From a virus: a DNA stretch of 42,857 bases. The stretch spans positions 1-42,857 of IMG/VR virus record IMGVR_UViG_3300046536_000202. The stretch is one strand, 5' to 3'. Of this stretch, positions 17,867 through 26,203 are shown piece after piece. A program made the translations under genes and the position numbers. Position 1 is the first letter of the stretch; each line of letters starts with the position of its first letter. The notes below the pieces were generated by a model. The model worked only from the letters and a program-made list of their open reading frames with translations. It did no database searches and was not told the DNA's origin.

Positions 17867-18328
17867 TCAGGACGACTTGGTCTTGCCAGCCGGTTTTGCA
17901 GCCGCGTCGGCGGCTCCAGTGTCGGCGGTGTTGGTGTTGGTGTTGGTGGCGTCGGTGGCGCCAGCTGGCGCAGCGGGCGCTGCCTCCACAGCAATCCCTT
18001 TCGGGAATGCGGTGGCCATGGCCTGCGCCACGGCGGCGGCGATCATGCCGGGGATCGATGCCACGAATTCGTCGTTGGCCTTCTTCAGCTCAGCGGCGAA
18101 GGTGGCGGCGAACTTGGCAGGATCGCCCACGCCGCTCTCGCTGAACTGCTCCTTCAGCTTGGCGACACGATCGGCGTTGGTTTTCAGGTATTCCTGGTAC
18201 TTCGCACGGCCCTCGTCGCACAGCGGCTCGAGGTTTTCCGCCGGAAGGCCATCGTATTCGACGGTCTCGCCAGCTTCGTGCAGGGTATTCCCGATCAGGG
18301 ACTTTTCTTTCACGAGGTACTTGGGCAT
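17867..18328 (-). CDS. Head-region protein of unknown function
   Basis: The 153-residue product begins PKYLVKEKSLIGNTLHEAGETVEYDG, a short beta-rich domain found in small phage head proteins, and continues with EPLCDEGRAKYQEYLK. The middle is helical (AAELKKANDEFVASIPGMIAAAVAQAMAT). The end is a low-complexity Ala/Thr/Asn tail. It lies directly after the cement and capsid genes and is followed by a terminator. It could be a head decoration or head-completion protein; I cannot decide. The ATG at 18328 is preferred over one 12 nt upstream, because it begins the conserved part. Confidence 0.65.
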   Translation of the reverse strand: MPKYLVKEKSLIGNTLHEAGETVEYDGLPAENLEPLCDEGRAKYQEYLKTNADRVAKLKEQFSESGVGDPAKFAATFAAELKKANDEFVASIPGMIAAAVAQAMATAFPKGIAVEAAPAAPAGATDATNTNTNTADTGAADAAAKPAGKTKSS

Positions 18329-18376
18329 TGCGTTCTCCACGGGAGGGGCTCAGGGGCCGGAGCCCCTGGCCTTGGG

Positions 18377-18871
18377 TTAGCTGACGGTGTAGCCGGACTT
18401 GGCGTAGATGTTCTTCGCGTCCTGCAGGTCCTTCACGATTGCGGCCGTGAACGAGCCTGCCGTGAGCGGGCCGGTACCGACGATGTACTGCAGGCCGACG
18501 TAGCGGCGCGGCGCGAGCGGTGCGGCGCGATCCAGGTGCAGCGGCACGATGGTGCCGGCCGTCAGCTTGGCGATCGGCAGCGGGCCGGTCTGCACGACGA
18601 TTTCCACGTTGGTGGTCAGCGCCGCGTCGTCGGCCTGCACCCAGGCGAAGTTCACGGTCGCGGCGCCGGCCGCGGTGGCGGTCTGCAGCACGCTGATCGC
18701 CAGTTCGGTCGCGGCGCCCGGGCCGTACTCGTTCGGCTGGTTGCCGCCCAGGCCGTCCGGGTTGGTGTCGATCGAGTTGGTCGAGACCGCAGTCACGGTG
18801 ACGGCCTGGCCAGTGAGGGCGCCGGACGCGGAGACGCTGCCCGAAACCATCCCGAGATTGTCGAGGATCAT
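18377..18871 (-). CDS. Capsid cement protein, Bbp16 family
   Basis: The 164-residue product begins ILDNLGMVSGSVSASGALTGQAVTVTAVSTN and includes YVGLQYIVGTGPLTAGSFTAAIVKD near the end. This matches the cement protein family named after Bbp16 of Bordetella phage BPP-1, a jelly-roll protein that clamps neighbouring capsid subunits. It follows the major capsid gene, as in BPP-1-like phages. The ATG at 18871 begins the conserved part. Confidence 0.85.
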   Translation of the reverse strand: MILDNLGMVSGSVSASGALTGQAVTVTAVSTNSIDTNPDGLGGNQPNEYGPGAATELAISVLQTATAAGAATVNFAWVQADDAALTTNVEIVVQTGPLPIAKLTAGTIVPLHLDRAAPLAPRRYVGLQYIVGTGPLTAGSFTAAIVKDLQDAKNIYAKSGYTVS

Positions 18872-18899
18872 GGTGTTTTCCTTGGTTGACTTCAACGGG

Positions 18900-18919
18900 C
18901 CGCGCCTTGGAAGGCGCGG
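18900..18919 (-). other. Strong hairpin between capsid and cement genes
   Basis: CCGCGCCTT and AAGGCGCGG form a 9-bp stem with only two bases between (8 bp if four bases loop out). There is no T run after it on the minus strand, so it is not a classical terminator. It could be an RNA processing or stabilising element. Confidence 0.4.
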
Positions 18920-18955
18920 GACTCGTTTTGTTGATTAACCTTAACGCGCCGTTAC

Positions 18956-19975
18956 TTAAACGACACGCGACTCGGTGTTCAGCAGCTGGTCCACCTTGCG
19001 CAGCGGGACGCCCAGGAAGCTCGTCAGCTGCGTCGGGGTGCCAAACTGCGTCAGGCCTTTCTCGATCGAGAGCGCGGCATTCGACTTGTTCAGCGCCGCC
19101 ACGCGCAGCATCGAGTACACGGTGCGGTTGGCGTAGAAGCAGGCGCGCCCCATGCTCAGGTTCGGGATGCGGTCCAGCGCGCGGCTCATCAGGTTGATGA
19201 TCGCGGTCGCCGCCGTCGCCGCCTGGGTGCCGGACTGGCCGGTCAGGTCGGAGACGTTGATGTTCGAGATCCGCACAATGTAGCGCCAGTCCTTCACGGC
19301 CATGCCGTTCTTCCACTGGTACAGCGCGCGCAGCGCCTGGTAGAAGTTGCCGTTCGCGTCCGGCACCGACTCTTCGCCCAGGTCCTGGTGCTGCAGGCCG
19401 GCCTTGGAGCCTTTCGGGAATGGGCAGAACACGGTGTTCTCGCCCCACACGACCAGCCAGATCGAGCAGTTGTTCGAGCCCGTGCCGCCGGCGTCGATGA
19501 TGTTCTGGCCATTGCCGGCCGTGAGCGAGCTGTAACGGGTTTGCAGGCCGAGGAACTGGCGCGGGTCGGTGCCAGGGTTACCGTAGAACATGGCGCCGGC
19601 CTGCGTCTGGTTCATCGCCTCGAGGAAGGCCTGGTCTTCGGACAGGCGGAATTCGGCGGTGTTACCGTTCAGGTTGGCCAGCTCCACGTCGATGTGCGAG
19701 CGGGCTTCCAGGATGCCGCACGCCTCGTCAACCTGCGCCGTGACCGACTTGGAGGTCGGCACGCCCTGGTTGATCATGCGGTAGTACACCTGCGGCAGGC
19801 CGGTACGGATGGTGATGCGGTGGCCGGTCGGCAGGTTGCCTTGCACGAACACAGCGTCTTCGAGGATCTCGTTGGTTTGCGAGAGCAGCTCGGCCACCTT
19901 CGGCACCTGGCCGTTGGGGTCGAGTCGTTTGGCCCAGTCGGCCAGCGTCAGAGCGCCAGATGCGAGTACAGCCAT
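18956..19975 (-). CDS. Major capsid protein (BPP-1 type)
   Basis: The 339-residue product has the profile of a HK97-fold major capsid protein of BPP-1-like phages: AVLASGALTLADWAKRLDPNG, QTNEILEDAVFVQGNLPTGHRITIR, FYGNPGTDPRQFLGLQTRYS, and a C-terminal LTSFLGVPLRKVDQLLNTESRVV. It is flanked by the scaffold gene upstream and the cement gene downstream, the usual order. It shows no N-terminal cleavage region, in keeping with a separate scaffold protein. Confidence 0.9.
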   Translation of the reverse strand: MAVLASGALTLADWAKRLDPNGQVPKVAELLSQTNEILEDAVFVQGNLPTGHRITIRTGLPQVYYRMINQGVPTSKSVTAQVDEACGILEARSHIDVELANLNGNTAEFRLSEDQAFLEAMNQTQAGAMFYGNPGTDPRQFLGLQTRYSSLTAGNGQNIIDAGGTGSNNCSIWLVVWGENTVFCPFPKGSKAGLQHQDLGEESVPDANGNFYQALRALYQWKNGMAVKDWRYIVRISNINVSDLTGQSGTQAATAATAIINLMSRALDRIPNLSMGRACFYANRTVYSMLRVAALNKSNAALSIEKGLTQFGTPTQLTSFLGVPLRKVDQLLNTESRVV

Positions 19976-19981
19976 GGTCGT

Positions 19982-20695
19982 TTATCCTTTTGCTTGAGTG
20001 GGGTAGAGGACGGCGGCCGCACTCTTGTCCGAGGACGACGAGGCGCCGCCCGGGACGAAGTTGGAACCGCTGATTTTCTGCCCGGCGCGGTAGAACGCCC
20101 GGATGATCTCCGGATGATTCCCCAGGCCGGTGTCGTTGAGCAGGGTGCGCAGCTCGGGCGTCCCGAAGGTGTCCAGCGCCTTCTTTGCCACCGCCAGGTT
20201 CTCGGGCAGCTTGTCGCCGCCGAACTCCTTGTCAGTCCGCGCGCTATCGGCCCACCCGGTCTTGATCGACTCGAACTGCGCAGTTTGCGCAGCAGCGAGC
20301 TGGGGAGCCATCGCGTCGACGACTTTTTGCGCCGCATCCTGCGACAGGCCCAGCTCCCGCGCCACGCCTTCGAACTTGCTGATCACTTCCGGATTGAGCT
20401 GCGTGCCCTCGGGGGGCGTGAACTCGTACTTTTCCGGAACGGTCGGCTTGTCATCCGGCTTCGGGGCTTCGCCCTCGGCCGGCTTGTCGGCGGGTTTGGG
20501 ATCCGTACCACCGGCCGGCTTCTCGGCAGGCGCGGCGGCGGGCTGTGCGGCAGAAGCGTTCTGCTCGGTTGCTGCGGCTGCTGCCGGCGCCGGTTCTCCG
20601 GCAGCAGGTGCCGGGGCCGGTGCTGGAGCTGCTGCAGCGGGTTGCGCAGCGCCGGTATCTGGTGTGTTCCCGGCGATCAGCGATTCGGTGCTCAT
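19982..20695 (-). CDS. Capsid scaffolding protein
   Basis: The 237-residue product has an extremely Ala/Pro-rich N-terminal half (about 1-85), then a helical region (NPEVISKFEGVARELGLSQDAAQKVVDAMAPQLAAAQ) and a C-terminal part with FGGDKLPENLAVAKKALDTFGTPELR. This composition and its position just before the major capsid gene are typical for phage scaffold proteins, which direct procapsid assembly and then leave. It overlaps the upstream gene by ATGA. Confidence 0.82.
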   Translation of the reverse strand: MSTESLIAGNTPDTGAAQPAAAAPAPAPAPAAGEPAPAAAAATEQNASAAQPAAAPAEKPAGGTDPKPADKPAEGEAPKPDDKPTVPEKYEFTPPEGTQLNPEVISKFEGVARELGLSQDAAQKVVDAMAPQLAAAQTAQFESIKTGWADSARTDKEFGGDKLPENLAVAKKALDTFGTPELRTLLNDTGLGNHPEIIRAFYRAGQKISGSNFVPGGASSSSDKSAAAVLYPTQAKG

Positions 20696-20994
20696 TTGTC
20701 TTTTGCCTCGTTCAGTAGTTCGGTGTAGCGCTCAGGGCAGTGCGCCGTGACCAGTGCCAGCAGCGCGTTCCCCTGGTTGCGGTTGCCTTCGTTGAACGCC
20801 ATCTGCAAGGCGTTGGTGTGGAACGAAATCCGGAACACGCCTGCGCCTTCCAGAAAGCGGTGCACGATGCGGCGCCCGCGCTTGCTGCTCATCAGCCACT
20901 TGATGTCGTCGGCTTCCGTTTGTGCCGCGAGCCGGCCGCGCTGCTTCTGTTCTTCACTGCGGGCCTCCTGGGCGGCGATATCGGTCGGTTCCAT
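20692..20994 (-). CDS. Bbp19-like head protein
   Basis: The 100-residue charged product contains WLMSSKRGRRIVHRFLEGAGVFRISFHTNALQMAFNEGNRNQGNALLALV, a pattern of the small Bbp19-like phage family that lies between portal and scaffold genes in BPP-1 relatives. Its function is not known to me. It is the first gene after late-promoter site C and is coupled to the scaffold gene. Confidence 0.72.
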   Translation of the reverse strand: MEPTDIAAQEARSEEQKQRGRLAAQTEADDIKWLMSSKRGRRIVHRFLEGAGVFRISFHTNALQMAFNEGNRNQGNALLALVTAHCPERYTELLNEAKDK

Positions 20995-21002
20995 GAGCGC
21001 CC

Positions 21003-21034
21003 AATGTAATAGCCGATGAGCAAGTCACGCGCAC
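21003..21034 (-). promoter_or_regulatory. Late-promoter motif, site C (before capsid genes)
   Basis: Minus-strand GTGCGCGTGA (21034-21025) directly follows the TAG stop of the staple-like gene. After 16 nt comes TACATT (21008-21003), the best -10 match of the five. The Bbp19-like gene starts 30 nt after the motif. Confidence 0.68.
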
Positions 21035-21367
21035 CTAAGCGCTGCCGCCAGTGCCGTACAGGACCGTCGCGGCAGACGGCTCGGCCTGTGCCGGCACCAG
21101 CTCCATGTCGGTGATCTGCAGGTCCATGCTCACGTCCTTGCCGTCCTGCGTCTGGCGCTGCGAGTTGCCGGTCACGTCGACCAGCGCGATGAGGCGCAGC
21201 TTGGTGCCGACATCTGGCATCGATGTCATGCCCAGCTTCTGGAGCGTCTCGTCGTTCAGGTACAACGACAGGCCGTACGGGTATTTGGGCGTGTCGTCGT
21301 CCGAGCTGGTGACCATGCAGCCAGCTTCTTCCTTTGCCTCGTCCGGCGTCAGGGCCATGTTGATCAT
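21035..21367 (-). CDS. Capsid staple-like protein
   Basis: The 110-residue product begins MALTPDEAKEEAGCMVT after a three-residue leader, then YPYGLSLYLNDETLQKLGMTSMPDVG and DLQITDMELVP. Small phage proteins of this pattern are annotated as capsid staple proteins and lie near the portal gene. The assignment rests on recalled family resemblance. A clear AGGAGA ribosome-binding site precedes the ATG at 21367, and an alternative ATG lies nine bases further in. Confidence 0.7.
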   Translation of the reverse strand: MINMALTPDEAKEEAGCMVTSSDDDTPKYPYGLSLYLNDETLQKLGMTSMPDVGTKLRLIALVDVTGNSQRQTQDGKDVSMDLQITDMELVPAQAEPSAATVLYGTGGSA

Positions 21368-21377
21368 TGCGGTTCTC

Positions 21378-23033
21378 CTATTGTGCGAACAAGCTCATCA
21401 CGTCGCTGGCGGCATTGCCGCCGGTGGTAGGGGTAGCGCCCAGCTTCTGCGCTGTGTCGGCAGCCATGTTGGACTGCTGCTGCGCGGCAGCCTGCGCCTG
21501 CGCCTTGGCGCGTGCCTGGCGCACTTGCTGCACCTGGTCTTCCGGCACGATCAGGTCCGGCGAGACGCCCAGCATGTCGCTGTACTGGTCGGCCCATTTG
21601 TCGCTGTTGAACTTGTCCAGCACGTCCGGCTTGAATGCCGCGATCTGGCCCAGGTTGCCGACGAAGCGGTCCACGCCGTTGGTCGCGATCGCGCGCTGCG
21701 CCTGCGCCAGCACGCTGACCAGTTCGACGTGCAGCTCCATGCCCTGCAGCTCCCGCGGCGGCGGCGGCACCAGCCCGGCCTCGACCATCTGGTCGAATGT
21801 CGTGTCGATCAGCGGGTCGAGCAGCTCGTCCTGCAGGCGCTCGAGCACCGGGCCCAGCATGAGCATCTTTTCCTCGTGGCGCTCGGCCACTTCCGTCGCG
21901 GTCATGCGGCCATTCGACTCGGTGATGGCGAGGAACAGGTCGGTGAAGAAGCTGCCGCGGATCCGGTTGCGCACGTCCCCGATGTCCTCGAGCAGGTGCT
22001 GCAGGTTCAGCTGCACGTCGTAGGCCGAGCGGATACCCTGCCCGCCGGCGGCGTCGATGAACGTGATCCCGCCAGGCATGCGGTCCACATCGCGGTTCTT
22101 CATCGAGGTCGGCACCTGCAGCGGCGGGTTCACCTGGAAGTCGATGGCCTGCGCCTTGCGCAGCTGCTCGTGCTGGAGCTGCTTGATGTCGCCCAGCGCC
22201 TCCATGCCCGGGCTGTTGCCGTAGATGTCGCCGCCCTCCACGTCCCAGCGCGGGCACATTGCCGGGAATCGCTTGAAGCCAGACTCGCGCAGCAGCACGT
22301 CCGGATTACCGGCCCGCTCGAAATAGATGTCCTTCCACGCCATGTTCAGCGTGTCGATCTTGGTCACGTCACGGTCGGCGCGCGGCTCGATGCAGTGCAC
22401 GATGGTGACCCACTGGTCCAGCTGGCCGCGGTCGGACAGGTTCTGCACCGATGTGCTGCACTTGTCGCGCCCGAACTCCTTGACCATCTGCCCCACCGTT
22501 ACGTCGAACTCGCGGTACAGGGTGCACGCCTTGCCCTGGAAGTCGGTCGCGATACAGAACTCGCCCGTGGTCAGCGGGTGGTTGTGGATCACATGGTCGA
22601 AGTTGGGCATCAGGATGTTGGCCGCGGTGCCAAACACGCCGAGCTCCTTGTAGACCATGTGCAGCGCGCGATAGGTGTTCGAACGCTGGAAGATCGCGAG
22701 CATGGTGTTGGTGCGGTCGGCCATCCACTGCTTGACGGCCGGCGCCTTGTTCAGCTCTTCGTCGGCGGTGGCCAGCTTGAACCACGGGCGCGCGGGCGAG
22801 GTCAGGCCGCCCATCAGGCCCGCCGCCAGGACGTTCAGCGAGCGTGAGCCCGTGTTGTCATAGATCGAATTGTGGCGCCGGGTGCCCTTGTTACGGTCGG
22901 TGACGAAGTAGCGGCCCTGGCGCGGCGCGAGGTAGGCCGAGAGCTGCTGCCAATGCTCCATCCAGCTCGCCCGCTCGGTCTTGAGCTGGCCGAGCCGGTT
23001 GAACATCAACTGGCGCTGGGTGAGTTCTGCCAT
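21378..23033 (-). CDS. Portal (head-to-tail connector) protein
   Basis: The 551-residue product has the T7-like and BPP-1-like connector profile: ELTQRQLMFNRLGQLKTERASWMEHWQQLSAYLAPR near the start, TGSRSLNVLAAGLMGGLTSPARPWFKL, and GRMTATEVAERHEEKMLMLGPVLERLQDELLDPLID. The C-terminal 60 residues are Gln/Ala-rich. It forms the dodecameric DNA gate and binds terminase and tail adaptor. The start overlaps the stop of the preceding gene by one base (TGATG). Confidence 0.92.
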   Translation of the reverse strand: MAELTQRQLMFNRLGQLKTERASWMEHWQQLSAYLAPRQGRYFVTDRNKGTRRHNSIYDNTGSRSLNVLAAGLMGGLTSPARPWFKLATADEELNKAPAVKQWMADRTNTMLAIFQRSNTYRALHMVYKELGVFGTAANILMPNFDHVIHNHPLTTGEFCIATDFQGKACTLYREFDVTVGQMVKEFGRDKCSTSVQNLSDRGQLDQWVTIVHCIEPRADRDVTKIDTLNMAWKDIYFERAGNPDVLLRESGFKRFPAMCPRWDVEGGDIYGNSPGMEALGDIKQLQHEQLRKAQAIDFQVNPPLQVPTSMKNRDVDRMPGGITFIDAAGGQGIRSAYDVQLNLQHLLEDIGDVRNRIRGSFFTDLFLAITESNGRMTATEVAERHEEKMLMLGPVLERLQDELLDPLIDTTFDQMVEAGLVPPPPRELQGMELHVELVSVLAQAQRAIATNGVDRFVGNLGQIAAFKPDVLDKFNSDKWADQYSDMLGVSPDLIVPEDQVQQVRQARAKAQAQAAAQQQSNMAADTAQKLGATPTTGGNAASDVMSLFAQ

Positions 23034-23335
23034 CAGCCGCCACCCAGCAGCGTGTTCTTGCCCAGGTTGAGCAGGGACGGATCAACGCCGGACGCGCCGG
23101 TGAGGAAAGTCTGCGCGACGCCGGGCGCGCCGCCGCCCTGCCCTGCGCCTGCCTGGCTGGCCTGAACCGCCTGAACGTTTGGCGCCTTGGATGGCTGCGG
23201 GCGGTTCGCCTGTGCCTCGGCGGCGGATTCCTTCTGCGCGTTAATCGAATCCTCCTGCGCCATGCGCTGCTGGTGCGAGCTGTACATTGTGGCGCCGGCG
23301 GCCGCGACGGCCATCACTGCGGCGGATACGCCCAT
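23033..23335 (-). CDS. Small Ala/Gln-rich protein next to portal
   Basis: The 100-residue product has one N-terminal hydrophobic small-residue stretch (SAAVMAVAAAGATMYSS), a charged middle and a Gly-rich end (GKNTLLGGG). I do not recognise a family. It lies between the acetyltransferase and portal genes and is coupled to portal. The composition resembles small internal virion proteins. Confidence 0.6.
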   Translation of the reverse strand: MGVSAAVMAVAAAGATMYSSHQQRMAQEDSINAQKESAAEAQANRPQPSKAPNVQAVQASQAGAGQGGGAPGVAQTFLTGASGVDPSLLNLGKNTLLGGG

Positions 23336-23337
23336 GG

Positions 23338-23784
23338 TTAGAGCTCCTTAGAAAAGATGATTTCCTGCACCTTGCAGCCCATCCTGGGGAGGATGGCCGC
23401 CAGCGGTGTCTGTTCCTTGGCGTGCCACAGCATCAGGTGGGCGCCGCGATCGCGTGCCGCGCGCTCCGTCTCGCGAATGAGCTTCAGGCCCAGCGCGCTC
23501 TCGCGGTGCTCCTTTGCCACGAACAGCACGTCGTTGTGCGCGCACAGCAGCTCGGCGTAGTGCAGGTGCGGGCTGAGGATGTTGACCGAGTAGCCGACGA
23601 TCTCCTCGTCGGCGTATGCCACCAGCGACAGCAGCGAGCCGGCCGCCTCGAGCGCCTGGTAGCGCACCACATCGGGCTTGAGCACCATCAGGTGCTTGTT
23701 GCGCGCCGATTCGTGCCAGTGCGCCTCGAGCAGCCCGGGGACGTGCTCGATCTTGTCGGCGATGGTGGTTTCAACGATGCGCAT
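23338..23784 (-). CDS. GNAT-type N-acetyltransferase
   Basis: The 148-residue product has the GNAT layout: an N-terminal strand-helix, AYADEEIVGYSVNIL, then LFVAKEHRESALGLKLIRETERAARDRGAHLMLW, where the helix before RESALGLKLI would bind acetyl-CoA, although the usual RGxGxG is degenerate (KEHRESALGL). It lies between the large terminase and portal genes, a place where related podoviruses often have such an enzyme. Substrate unknown. It is the first gene after late-promoter site D, and its ATG overlaps the terminase stop (TGATG). Confidence 0.8.
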   Translation of the reverse strand: MRIVETTIADKIEHVPGLLEAHWHESARNKHLMVLKPDVVRYQALEAAGSLLSLVAYADEEIVGYSVNILSPHLHYAELLCAHNDVLFVAKEHRESALGLKLIRETERAARDRGAHLMLWHAKEQTPLAAILPRMGCKVQEIIFSKEL

Positions 23785-25376
23785 CAGGCGTAGGGGTCGT
23801 GGATTCGAGATTTGTACGGATCGTGCCAGTGATCGGTCGAGTCACGCGCACTTCGCAGCGCCGCGCGCTTGGGCGTGTCGATCAGCCCCAGACAGTAGGC
23901 GCTGGCCAGGTCGGGCGAGCGGCCGATGCGCTTGATGATGTCCTCGCGGCTCTCCACCTGGATGGTCGCGCCGGACAGCTTCCACGTCGGCGCGCACAAC
24001 TCCACCAGCAGCTGGCGGTTCGGCGGCAGCGCGATGCCGGTGTTGTTCGACGGGTCGAGCGCCTCGCGCATCATCCACCACAGCTCACTGCGCTGGTTCA
24101 TAAAGCGCAGGCGGCCAGACTTGTCGGTGGCCAGCGACTTCTCGGACACGTTCACGCCAAGCACCTGCTGGTTGTTCGAGTTGAGGAAGTCGTACGGGCT
24201 TGCGCCGACGCCGATCACGTCCAGGTGGATCGGCGCGTCGTCGCGCTTGGCCGCGATGGTCAGGCCTGCCACGGTCGGGCCGTCCGGGGTTTTCGTGCCC
24301 TCGTAGATCAGCGGCTCGTCGAACCACATGCCGTGACGGCGCGCGATAGTCGTGTTGTCGCGTCCGCCGCGCGCCACGTCAACGCCCATACTGTCCATCG
24401 GGTCGAGCTTGTCGGGCCGGCGCCAGCGCGCCTGCGCCGCCTCCACCCACGCGGTCGGGATCACCTGGAAGGCCGAGTCCTCGACGCCGGCCAAGAAGTC
24501 GCCGCGTAGCATCTGCGAGCGCAGCGGCTCGGGAAGTGATTGCAATGTGGTCATGTAGCCGGTGCCGTACAGGTAGGGGTTATCGGTGATGCGCGACGGG
24601 ACGAAGGTGCGCGAGCGAGGCTTGATGATTTCGTCAGGCGCATGACTGGCCGGATCGAACTCGTATTCAGGCACGCCGGCCAGCACCACGAACTCGCGCG
24701 CGTCGGCCACCTCGATCTCCTTGCCCGCGACGGTCGCGAAGTAGCGCAGCTCGCCCGGCTTGGCCGGATTCGGGTGCTTGGGATCCAGCCAGGGCCCAAA
24801 GAAGTCGATGATCCAGCGGCCTTCCGAGTCGGTTGGTGGGTTGAAGCACAGGAGCGCCTGGCACACCTGCTTCGGGTCAACCGAGCGCAGCCAGCCCAGC
24901 AGGAAGCGCACCTGCTGCTCGAGGAAGTTGGCGGCCTCGTCGAACACCAGCAGGTCGTGGGGGCGGCCCTGGTATTTCTTCTCGTCGCCTGCGTATTGCG
25001 TGGCGCCGAACTCGATCTGCAGGCGCTTGCCGTCGAAGCGCGTAGTGCGCCAGATGTTCTTCTGGGAGTTATAGCCATCGGTTCCGTCGAACAGCTCCTC
25101 GAAGCGGTCCAGCACGCCCGTGAGCTGGGTGCCCTCGCGCCGCAGCACCATCACCTTCTGGTGCTGGGTGATCGCCTTGCCGCACGCCAGGTCGGTCTTG
25201 CCGCCGCCGGCCGCGCCGCCATAGCCGATCACATCGGCGGTTGACTCGTAGGCCATCGTCTGCGGGCCGGGCAGCGGGAACCAGGGACGCTTGTCGAGCG
25301 CGAGCAGTCGGTTCAGCTCGGCGCGCTCCGCGGGGGTCAGATACGGCAGCGCGGCCTCGATGTCGCTTGGCTTCAC
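23784..25376 (-). CDS. terL: Terminase large subunit
   Basis: The 530-residue product has a Walker A-type motif GYGGAAGGGKT at 51-61, Walker B DLLVFDEA at 141-148, and a nuclease region beginning MGVDVARGGRDNTTIA near residue 328. It is the packaging motor that translocates and cuts phage DNA. The start is GTG and overlaps the small-subunit stop (GTGA). The last 20 residues are encoded across and beyond late-promoter site D. That short tail may be a later extension of the reading frame. Confidence 0.95.
   Translation of the reverse strand: MKPSDIEAALPYLTPAERAELNRLLALDKRPWFPLPGPQTMAYESTADVIGYGGAAGGGKTDLACGKAITQHQKVMVLRREGTQLTGVLDRFEELFDGTDGYNSQKNIWRTTRFDGKRLQIEFGATQYAGDEKKYQGRPHDLLVFDEAANFLEQQVRFLLGWLRSVDPKQVCQALLCFNPPTDSEGRWIIDFFGPWLDPKHPNPAKPGELRYFATVAGKEIEVADAREFVVLAGVPEYEFDPASHAPDEIIKPRSRTFVPSRITDNPYLYGTGYMTTLQSLPEPLRSQMLRGDFLAGVEDSAFQVIPTAWVEAAQARWRRPDKLDPMDSMGVDVARGGRDNTTIARRHGMWFDEPLIYEGTKTPDGPTVAGLTIAAKRDDAPIHLDVIGVGASPYDFLNSNNQQVLGVNVSEKSLATDKSGRLRFMNQRSELWWMMREALDPSNNTGIALPPNRQLLVELCAPTWKLSGATIQVESREDIIKRIGRSPDLASAYCLGLIDTPKRAALRSARDSTDHWHDPYKSRIHDPYA
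23820..23851 (-). promoter_or_regulatory. Late-promoter motif, site D (inside 3' end of terL)
   Basis: Minus-strand GTGCGCGTGA (23851-23842) is followed after 16 nt by CACGAT (23825-23820). Unlike the other four sites it lies within a coding region, 55 bases before the end of the terminase stop codon. The acetyltransferase ATG follows 57 nt after the motif. Confidence 0.6.
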
Positions 25377-25948
25377 GCGGCCGCCTCCTTGCGCTTCTGT
25401 GCTTCTGCCAGCAGCGCGGCCAGCTTGGACGCGGTCTGGGTATCGGTAACGAGCGGCGCGTCATCCTCCGGCTTGTTCATCGCCTCGATCGTTTCCTTGT
25501 TCGCGCGCAGCAGGTTGATACCGATCTCGCTGGCGGCGTTGGCCATCTTGGTCAGGCCTGCGATGCGCTGCAGCGCATCGACCGACTTTTCCGGCTCGGC
25601 GTCGTCCACCTTCTCGGCCTGGCCGTTGGCGATGCCGGCGAGGCGGTGCGCGGTCAGCGCGCCGTAGTGCGCGGCGTCCGCGAGGTTCTCGGAGATCGAT
25701 TTCAGCCGGTCGGCCAAAGTGCGCGCCTTGATCTGCGCACTTATCGGAAGTGCGCGAAAATTCGTCTCAGCTACAACCAGTTGATTTGCAACGACTTTTA
25801 TTTGTTCGCACTGCGCACCTAAGCGCTTTCGGATTGCAGCTTCGGAAATTTCGAACTCGCGCGCCAGCGCCCGGGCCTTCTCCCCGTCCAGCAGCCGCTT
25901 GCTGATCTCCTCCCACTGCACGTCTGTGAGCTTCGAATTACGGCCCAT
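25373..25948 (-). CDS. terS: Terminase small subunit
   Basis: The 191-residue product has an N-terminal helix-turn-helix (DVQWEEISKRLLDGEKARALAREFEISEAAIRKRLG, about 8-45), then a coiled helical middle, fitting a DNA-recognising small terminase. Position immediately before terL with a 4-bp overlap supports this. It is the first gene after late-promoter site E. Confidence 0.85.
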   Translation of the reverse strand: MGRNSKLTDVQWEEISKRLLDGEKARALAREFEISEAAIRKRLGAQCEQIKVVANQLVVAETNFRALPISAQIKARTLADRLKSISENLADAAHYGALTAHRLAGIANGQAEKVDDAEPEKSVDALQRIAGLTKMANAASEIGINLLRANKETIEAMNKPEDDAPLVTDTQTASKLAALLAEAQKRKEAAA

Positions 25949-25992
25949 GATGTTCTGCTGCCTCCGTCAAATTGTTCAGCCCCATGCGCCGC

Positions 25993-26024
25993 ACGATAGC
26001 GGCGGCGCACGGCATCACGCGCAC
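25993..26024 (-). promoter_or_regulatory. Late-promoter motif, site E (before terminase)
   Basis: Minus-strand GTGCGCGTGA (26024-26015) shares its first G with the TAG stop of the HTH gene. After 16 nt comes TATCGT (25998-25993). The small terminase gene starts 66 nt after the motif. It would be the first late promoter. Confidence 0.65.
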
Positions 26025-26203
26025 TAGCGCCGCTTGTAGGTGCAGATGTCGCGCACCGTGCGCTTGGGCACCTCGAACTTCTCGGCCAGCCAGTTCCAGG
26101 TCATTCCCTCGTCGCGCAGCTGGCGCATCAATTCGACCTCGTGGTCGCTCAGTACCGCCATCGGATGTCGCTCGCCAGTGGGCCGCCCCTTCAAAGTCCG
26201 CAT
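26024..26203 (-). CDS. Small helix-turn-helix protein at the early-late junction
   Basis: The 59-residue product is nearly all one HTH unit: LSDHEVELMRQLRDEGMTWNWLAEKFEVPKRTVRDICTYKRR. The ATG at 26203 follows a strong GGAGG; longer frames upstream overlap the recombinase end. It is the last gene of the early operon and sits directly before the first late-promoter motif. Its position would suit a late activator that reads that motif, but this is inference. It may also be an excisionase-type or packaging accessory protein. Confidence 0.65.
   Translation of the reverse strand: MRTLKGRPTGERHPMAVLSDHEVELMRQLRDEGMTWNWLAEKFEVPKRTVRDICTYKRR

Noticed and set aside
18335-18370. GC-rich hairpin after the cement gene
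   Set aside because: The six-bp stem has no T run on the minus strand, so I do not call it a terminator.
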